From Macrostomum hystrix (lineage: Eukaryota > Platyhelminthes > Macrostomidae): a stretch of 64,000 nucleotides of DNA. Each line of letters opens with the position of its first letter. The stretch's first letter is position 1. This document shows positions 58,801 through 64,000 of the stretch, one piece after another. Both the position numbers and the translations under genes were made by a program. The notes beneath the pieces were generated by a model, which was given only the letters and a program-made list of their open reading frames with translations, was not told the DNA's origin and ran no database searches. The stretch lies in contig CATNEN010000001.1 of the NCBI GenBank assembly GCA_950097015.1, positions 25,163,001 to 25,227,000 of the forward strand, in the 5' to 3' direction.

Positions 58801-60379
58801 TAAGTTCTAAAGGCATCGCTTATCCAAACAAAATCTTGGCTTCCTATTAGCTGGGTGAAAACATTAATCCACGTAACTTGTAGATCTCGTGGGCTTAGTT
58901 CTCTGGAAATCCGTGGGCGTGCCAATTGCAATGCAAAAACCATGGAAATAATGGCCACAGTGCTCCTAATACAGAACCCTTAGGACTCAAACTCATTACT
59001 AATGTCCAATCGGGAAACTAGACTAAACCTGACAGCGGCGATTGCTCGCTAGACAACGAGTGCGAGCTAGATGCTAAGCCTAGTAACTAGCGACTCATTA
59101 CATGAGTCATGTACTTCCTTCAAGGTGCTGTGAAATGCATTGTTCTCATTGCTAGCCAGAATCTAAGACACCTACAAGTCATGTCGCTTTTTCAGCGACT
59201 TGACTTTGAAGTTAGTGTTGATATTATATTATAATATGATTGAGTTGTTTAACGTTCCATTGTGCACTCTTTGACAATCTCCACTTCCACCAACCAATGC
59301 CCATGCAGGTACGAAGGCAAGGAGTACTTTGAAAAGCCGTGAGTACATACATTGCTGCTGCTTTTATTGCATTTCTGCTCTCTGCAATCTGCAGCTCTTC
59401 TGCCCACCTGCCGCTTGCTTTCATCAGCCACTTAAACTTCCTCAGGCTTCTCATTGAGCGCTGGGATTCCGTCAAACTCATCGGCAGGGGAGGCTCCGGC
59501 GATGTCCACGAAGTGCTCACGGACAAGGGCATCAGGTGCGCTGCGAAGACTCTCAGACTGCCAGTGCAGCTCGGCGACCTGGAGCCTTTAAAGGGAAAGG
59601 AGATCGACAAGTTTATTGAGGGCGAGAAGAACCTGTGCCAGCTGCGGCACCCCAACATCGTCAGCTTCTTGCACATCGCTCAGCCTGAGTATGCGACAGT
59701 TGTTGTGTTCATGGAGCTGCTGGATGGCTGCAGCCTGGAGAGATTTCTCGACTCCAAGCCGCTGGACGAAGAAGCCATTCGACAGTTCAGCGAGCAGGTG
59801 AAATTTGAGCAGGCTGCTCATGAGTGATGCAGTGAGTTGACTTTTTAGCGTCAGCCGACACCAGTTCCTCAACCCACCCACCTGCAGATCTGCAGCGCGC
59901 TGCACTACCTGCACAGCCGACAGCCGCCTGTGATCCACAGAGACATCAACTGCAGCAACATCATTGTGCTCGGTGACAACAGGCGAGTCAAGCTGATCGA
60001 CTTCGGCCTGTCAATCAAGCTGGAAGTGTCTGTCAGCCACCTCACAGCCTCCACTGCCACACCGAAGGGCACTCTGAACTTCATGGCGCCAGAGCTGCTG
60101 GCACCAGACGATGAAGGCTACCCGCGGTACAGCAGAGAGTCGGACATCTGGGCGTTCGGCTGCTCAGTCTTCCAGATGGCCACGGGAGGCAGGCCCTACT
60201 CAAACGCCAGACACTATTACCACGTGGCTCAGAAGCTGGAGAAGGACGGAGCCCCCGCCCTGCCTGACGGCTGCTCGGCGGAGCTGCGGGACTTCTACAG
60301 CCGCTGCACCGCCCGAGACCGCAAGGAGAGAAAGTCAGCAGAGGAGCTGTGCCTTCACGGCTTCCTGCTGCGACGGTGA
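55810..60379 (+). CDS. ankyrin-repeat protein kinase
   Basis: Seven exons with consistent phases: 55810-55839, 55907-56406, 57462-57516, 57590-58071, 59309-59338, 59446-59797, 59888-60379; 646 aa. Residues 11-176 and 196-356 carry two blocks of ankyrin repeats (GDTAAHVAARRNHLRLLALL, GATPLMEAARAGSW, GRTALDLARQGGHSELASYI; FGRTALMWAAG, STPLMEAAS, DKTALDLATEKENSELAELL). A C-terminal kinase domain (about 372-646) follows: P-loop GRGGSGDV (379-386), Lys400 in CAAKTL, HRD at 500-502, DFG at 521-523, MAPEL, DIWAFGCSVFQM. The Lys expected two residues after HRD Asp is Asn504 (HRDINCSN). The fold resembles MAP3K-type Ser/Thr kinases. Partial duplicates lie at 49.5-53 kb. Substrates are unknown. Confidence 0.88.
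58072..59308. other. ankyrin-kinase intron 4
   Basis: 1,237-bp intron separating the ankyrin exons from the kinase exons. No element recognised in it. Confidence 0.5.
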
Positions 60380-61049
60380 CCAAGCTGGCAGACAGACTGG
60401 CTGACACTGATAGACCCCCTCACATTTGTAAACTTCTGAACCTTCTTCAGTAATGTAAATATTTGCTGGATAATTTTTACGGATTTAAAGCTTATTCAAG
60501 TACATGAGCTTCTCCAATCTCTGCCTGCTATAGTTTAATCCTGGACAACCTGACTAAACTGCATGACTCTTGTATAACCAGCCTGCATCTGTATGACTCT
60601 TATGACCAGTGCTTATATGTCCAGCTGCATGACTGCCAAGTATGACATATATTTGTCCGTCAGTTTTATTTGTCAGTGAAATATCGCATAAAACAGATTT
60701 GTTTATAGTAACTACACAGTTACTAGTAGTAAATAGCCAGCCATAGTATACCTGGCCTATTTCACCTAGTTCAGCACATTCTGAAACTTGTTCATTCCTC
60801 TTTGCTTGGACGGCTTTCTCCGGCAGGGCAGGGGGGCTGCCAGGAGCCACGCACAATCGGACAGAATGTGCGGGACAGCCTGAGCAGAGTTCTGTGAGAC
60901 AGATAAGTAACCGTGCCTTGATAAACTGATTGAACGCTAAGATTTGAGCTGCTGTGCTCACTCGCTGTGCTCACTATCTGAGGCACTCTTATCACTCTGC
61001 ATTTCTCTGAAGGCTCGCTTGACACCTGCACCAACCTCTTACCTGTGCG
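60380..61049. other. 3' flank of the ankyrin-kinase gene
   Basis: No gene recognised. Probably includes the kinase 3' UTR. Confidence 0.35.
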
Positions 61050-61205
61050 TCCAAAAAGCTGATTTGCCACCTTTACCGCTGTGTGCGGCCAGGGCAGCTC
61101 AGGGCAGAGTCGAGGCTGAGCTGGGGGAGATCAGGTCTGGCCAGTTTGACACGGTGCTGACAATAGAAGGCATTGTAATAAGCAATGATGCCTGTAGTTA
61201 TGCGT
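61050..61205 (+). repeat. fragment shared with 52335-52400, possibly gypsy-derived
   Basis: GCTGATTTGCCACCTTTACC and GCAGCTCAGGGCA are shared with 52337-52400. The downstream frame reads ELGEIRSGQFDTVLTIEGIV, reminiscent of the pre-integrase segment of gypsy elements. Similarity is weak beyond the first 50 bp. Confidence 0.4.
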
Positions 61206-61489
61206 GACTACTGAAATTCTCATTCCACGGAGCTGGGGTGGGTGACTGCCCATGCCGCTCATCTTAGAAATACGATCTCGTGTTGGGCCGTAGACTTTGT
61301 TGTCGACTATGGCGTTAACACTTTTTTGTTCCGGTCAGTGAAGTCGCGCAGTTTTTTGTCTATGGCCCGTCTCATATTTTTATTTTGTTGTCCCCACCCC
61401 AACTCCCCAACCTCCCGGCTGGTCTGGTCGGGGTATGGGGTGAGCCTCTGGGCATGGACTTCTATAAATAGCATCTGTCTCTGTCTTAT

Positions 61490-61860
61490 CCTAGCTACCC
61501 GTTAGCGTTTGCGACCTAATTGTCTCATTCACGTACTTGCTCCCCCTGTGCGCGTGCTGGGCGTTCACGTCATCGGCGATGAGGAGCTCGAACCTGCGCC
61601 CTTTGGCGTAGTCAACCAAAGGGCTAAGGTGTCGCTGGTCACAGGATTCTCGCCCGGGAAATAGGCAGATGCGACCAGTGCAGTTTTATTTTTAATAAGT
61701 TGATGATCGCTTGGATAACACAGATGTGCTCGGTCGATAGATCGGGTCTCATCCATGCTTCCAGAAATTTTGCAGCAAGGATCAAGGATCTAGGGCGGGT
61801 TCGAGGGTCCGCCAGTGAGATTACAGTGTGTACAGGACAGGGCACCAAACCCGAGCTATC
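61490..61860 (-). pseudogene. LINE endonuclease relic
   Basis: Minus strand, in broken frames: DPRTRPRSLILAAKFLEAW, LVASAYFPGENP, then VDYAKGRRFELLIADDVNAQ and GSKYVNE. These match the apurinic-like endonuclease of non-LTR retrotransposons (rtrPRalilv, lvvasvYfPg, llIgdDaNah-x-x-x-GS-x-x-N). Frameshifts leave it inactive. Confidence 0.7.
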
Positions 61861-63152
61861 CAACGTAGGACTCGTCCCTGGGTAAAATTTTTTTGTAGAA
61901 AAAGCCTTCCTTCAGCTGTCTCCATGTAGAGCACGCGAGTTAGAACGTTTTTCCATGTAAAATATTTTAATTCCATGAGTATACTGAGGCAAGTGAGTTC
62001 GTTCTGCAAAAAAACATTATCTTTAAGTTCTTAAAATGTCTTCATTTGATATTCTTCTATGGCTTATAAAATAAAATAGCATGCAAATAGCATGCAGACG
62101 GCCTTGAGTTGAGTTGTAAATTGGCTAGCAGACTAATCAAGGTGAGTGCTCTGTGCTGGTCTGCGGTTTCTGGCTCTGTGCACCTCTGCTTTTGAGGAGA
62201 TAACAGGAGATAAGTCTTGGAGCAATCGCTGCGAAAGCAAAGCCCACAGGGACATTGAGCGCAATATGCTTCACAAGCCGCCCTCCAGCTGGGGTTACCA
62301 TGGCAACACATCGCTAATCACCGCATGCGGCTTGGAGCTCAGACATGTTATTTTAAGCTCAAACGCACTGCTGCTACTCACAGTAGAGTGCCGTGGAAAC
62401 ATGACCGAAAATTGCCTCCTTGGTTCCCTTTCGCTTTTTCCTCTTCAGCTCTTCTCGGAGGAAGCTTAAAGCATGGGAGCTTGAAAAAGTCGAGATCTCA
62501 GCTTTTTGTTGTTTGTCTCCCACTTGGTTTGTTACCTGAGACGTCAAATATATATTGAAAGTACAGGCCCATCATGGCCTATACTAATGTTTGAAGCCGG
62601 ATGAAAAAATGCAAGACGAAATAGAAGTTACTTTTTGTGAAATTGATTTACTCAAACTTGGGCAGGCCGGCCTCACAGACGAAATTGAAGTTACTAACGC
62701 CAGCCATAGAGTCACCGGGCGAAATTGAAGTTGCTTAGTTTGAAATAGAAGTTGAAAATAATAAAAATTATTTAACACTGAGAACCCCAAAACTGTTTGT
62801 GAGCATCAACCAGCTGAATGCTTTAATTTCGTTTCGATCTTCTCTTTCATTTTATTCCTAAATCAGTCATTACTATTGCAAATTCACTGCAATATCTTTT
62901 TCTCTACTTACAGTAGTATTATTTGCGTCACTTTACAACGAGTTCAATGAAGAAGCTACTTGTTTACTTAATGCATAAAAAAGAAAAACAACATGCCTAA
63001 GTGCTACAATTTAAACCGCAAAAATATCGCTCGTGGGAAGTTTCAGCGATGCGGTCGATGGAGACAGAGTTCTTTAAAAAAATAATAAACTGAAAAAAAC
63101 TCAAATCGAATGCGATCCGTTGTTACATCTAGCTCTACGTTGAAAGTCAGAA
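61861..63152. other. intergenic with X-box-like site and GAAATTGAAGTT repeats
   Basis: GTTACCATGGCAAC lies at 62294-62307. Copies of GAAAT(T/A)GAAGTT occur at about 62610-62755. No gene recognised; the 3' UTR of the glycosyltransferase gene should lie at the right end. Confidence 0.4.
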
Positions 63153-63978
63153 CTAACAACTGCCAGAGCAGAATGGCTTGCTGTACACAATCTGGTGCAG
63201 TCTCTGAGAAACATGATCTTGCTCGGGTAACTGCATCCATGAGTGGAGATTGCGCAGTTGCCGGCCTTGCACCCGGTGCATGGCCAACGGCGGCCATCGC
63301 TTCACAGTCTTGGCAGAGAGGTCCGTGTAGCGGCAGATGAAAACATAGTCAGAGTGCAGGTGCAGAAATTGTCTAATTTTACCTGCTGCATTCGCCTGCT
63401 TATTGCGGGATGCAGTCATGGCAAGCGCTGGTAGAATACCAGTAATGTACACGTCCTCAAGCCACAGGGCGCCTGTGTGCGGCAAGTTCCTCTCGGCTTC
63501 ATTAACAATGGCCAACACAGCGGCTCGAGACAGGACGTAGCCTGGCCCTCCTGAGGCATACGCAGGGAACTCTTTATTCGGGTACTCAATCGTAGAAACG
63601 TAGAACTTCGAAGCCGGATCGCGACTCGCAGGGGCTTTCTCCTGTACCGAGCCTAGCACAAGCGGCTCCGATGGCTGATGTCGACGAAGCAGATGCACCA
63701 GCGACGCAACGTTCCAATATGAGTCGTGATCGGCTTTCAACACGAAATCGAAGCCATTGTGACAGGCCTTGGCGTACCAGCGCAGTGCGGAAATAATCTT
63801 GCGCACCAACAAGCCGTAGGAATCAAAGCTGTCTGCACCACTGTGGTAGGCAAGCAGGATGTCCTGATATACTGCCTGTTCTTGTCTCAAATCTGCCGTT
63901 GCATAGTGTCCGGCGCTGAGCTGAACTAGGAACAAGACCTGGCCAAACTGCCGATTCAGTTGCGCTCCCCAAGTCTCT
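63153..63978 (-). CDS. beta-1,3-galactosyltransferase-like (GT31), 3' exon, partial
   Basis: One exon of 274 codons plus one base, starting at an acceptor (TTTTTTCAACAG) at 63979-63980; upstream exons lie outside the window. GT31 features: RETWG at the start (from the R-x-x-I-R-x-T-W motif), FDFVLKADHDSYWN with the D-x-D metal site, YPNKEFPAYASGGPGYVLSR (the YP-x-Y-x-x-G-x-G-Y-x-x-S motif) and LWLEDVYITGI (the ED-V-x-x-G catalytic motif). The family consists of Golgi type II membrane enzymes that transfer Gal or GlcNAc from UDP-sugar in beta-1,3 linkage; the membrane anchor would be in a missing exon. Acceptor specificity cannot be read from this. Confidence 0.85.
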
Positions 63979-64000
63979 CTGTTGAAAAAATTGTGATTTA

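Overview
The window is eukaryotic animal DNA. Genes are split by GT-AG introns and encode metazoan proteins: three two-pore-domain potassium channels, a PDZ plus three-LIM (Enigma/Zasp-type) muscle protein, an LRRC72-like protein, a CLINT1/epsinR homologue, the replication factor GINS3/PSF3, several secreted apple-like, WSC or fibrinogen-related proteins, an ankyrin-repeat protein kinase and a GT31 galactosyltransferase. Many introns are short, minisatellites are very dense, and one gene (GINS3) appears to lack its own start codon, as expected where a spliced leader supplies the AUG. Together these suggest a free-living flatworm such as Macrostomum. That identification is inference; no species marker was seen.

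Layout. 0-6 kb: two minus-strand paralogues of a secreted lectin-like family with an inverted broken third copy between them. 6-7.3 kb: a tRNA-derived SINE abutting a 0.87-kb foldback element. 10.3-19.7 kb: a tandem minus-strand cluster of three K2P channel genes with identical intron phases; their introns hold SINE copies and a 14-bp GATC-containing satellite. 20.8-26.9 kb: minisatellites around an intronless PDZ-LIM gene. 27.6-30.5 kb: LRRC72-like gene (minus). 30.9-38.3 kb: CLINT1 homologue (plus, 8 exons). 40.5-41.8 kb: GINS3 (plus). 43.6-45.1 kb: fibrinogen-related protein with apple-like repeats (minus). 47.4-48.8 kb: WSC plus apple-like secreted protein whose signal-peptide exon carries an 83-bp unit four times. 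49.5-55 kb: duplicated, broken pieces of the downstream kinase gene, a long CTGT microsatellite, a gypsy integrase relic and a Crypton-like tyrosine recombinase gene with one frameshift. 55.8-60.4 kb: ankyrin-repeat kinase (7 exons, 646 aa). 61.5 kb: LINE endonuclease relic. 63.2-64 kb: 3' part of a GT31 glycosyltransferase (minus), cut by the window edge.

The neighbouring genes do not form a pathway. The recurrent themes are local duplication (K2P cluster, lectin-like family, kinase fragments), disulphide-rich secreted proteins with apple-like modules, and a high density of tandem repeats, many inside introns. Exon models were joined by hand from splice signals and reading-frame phase; all multi-exon models below have consistent phases, but none is supported by transcript data.
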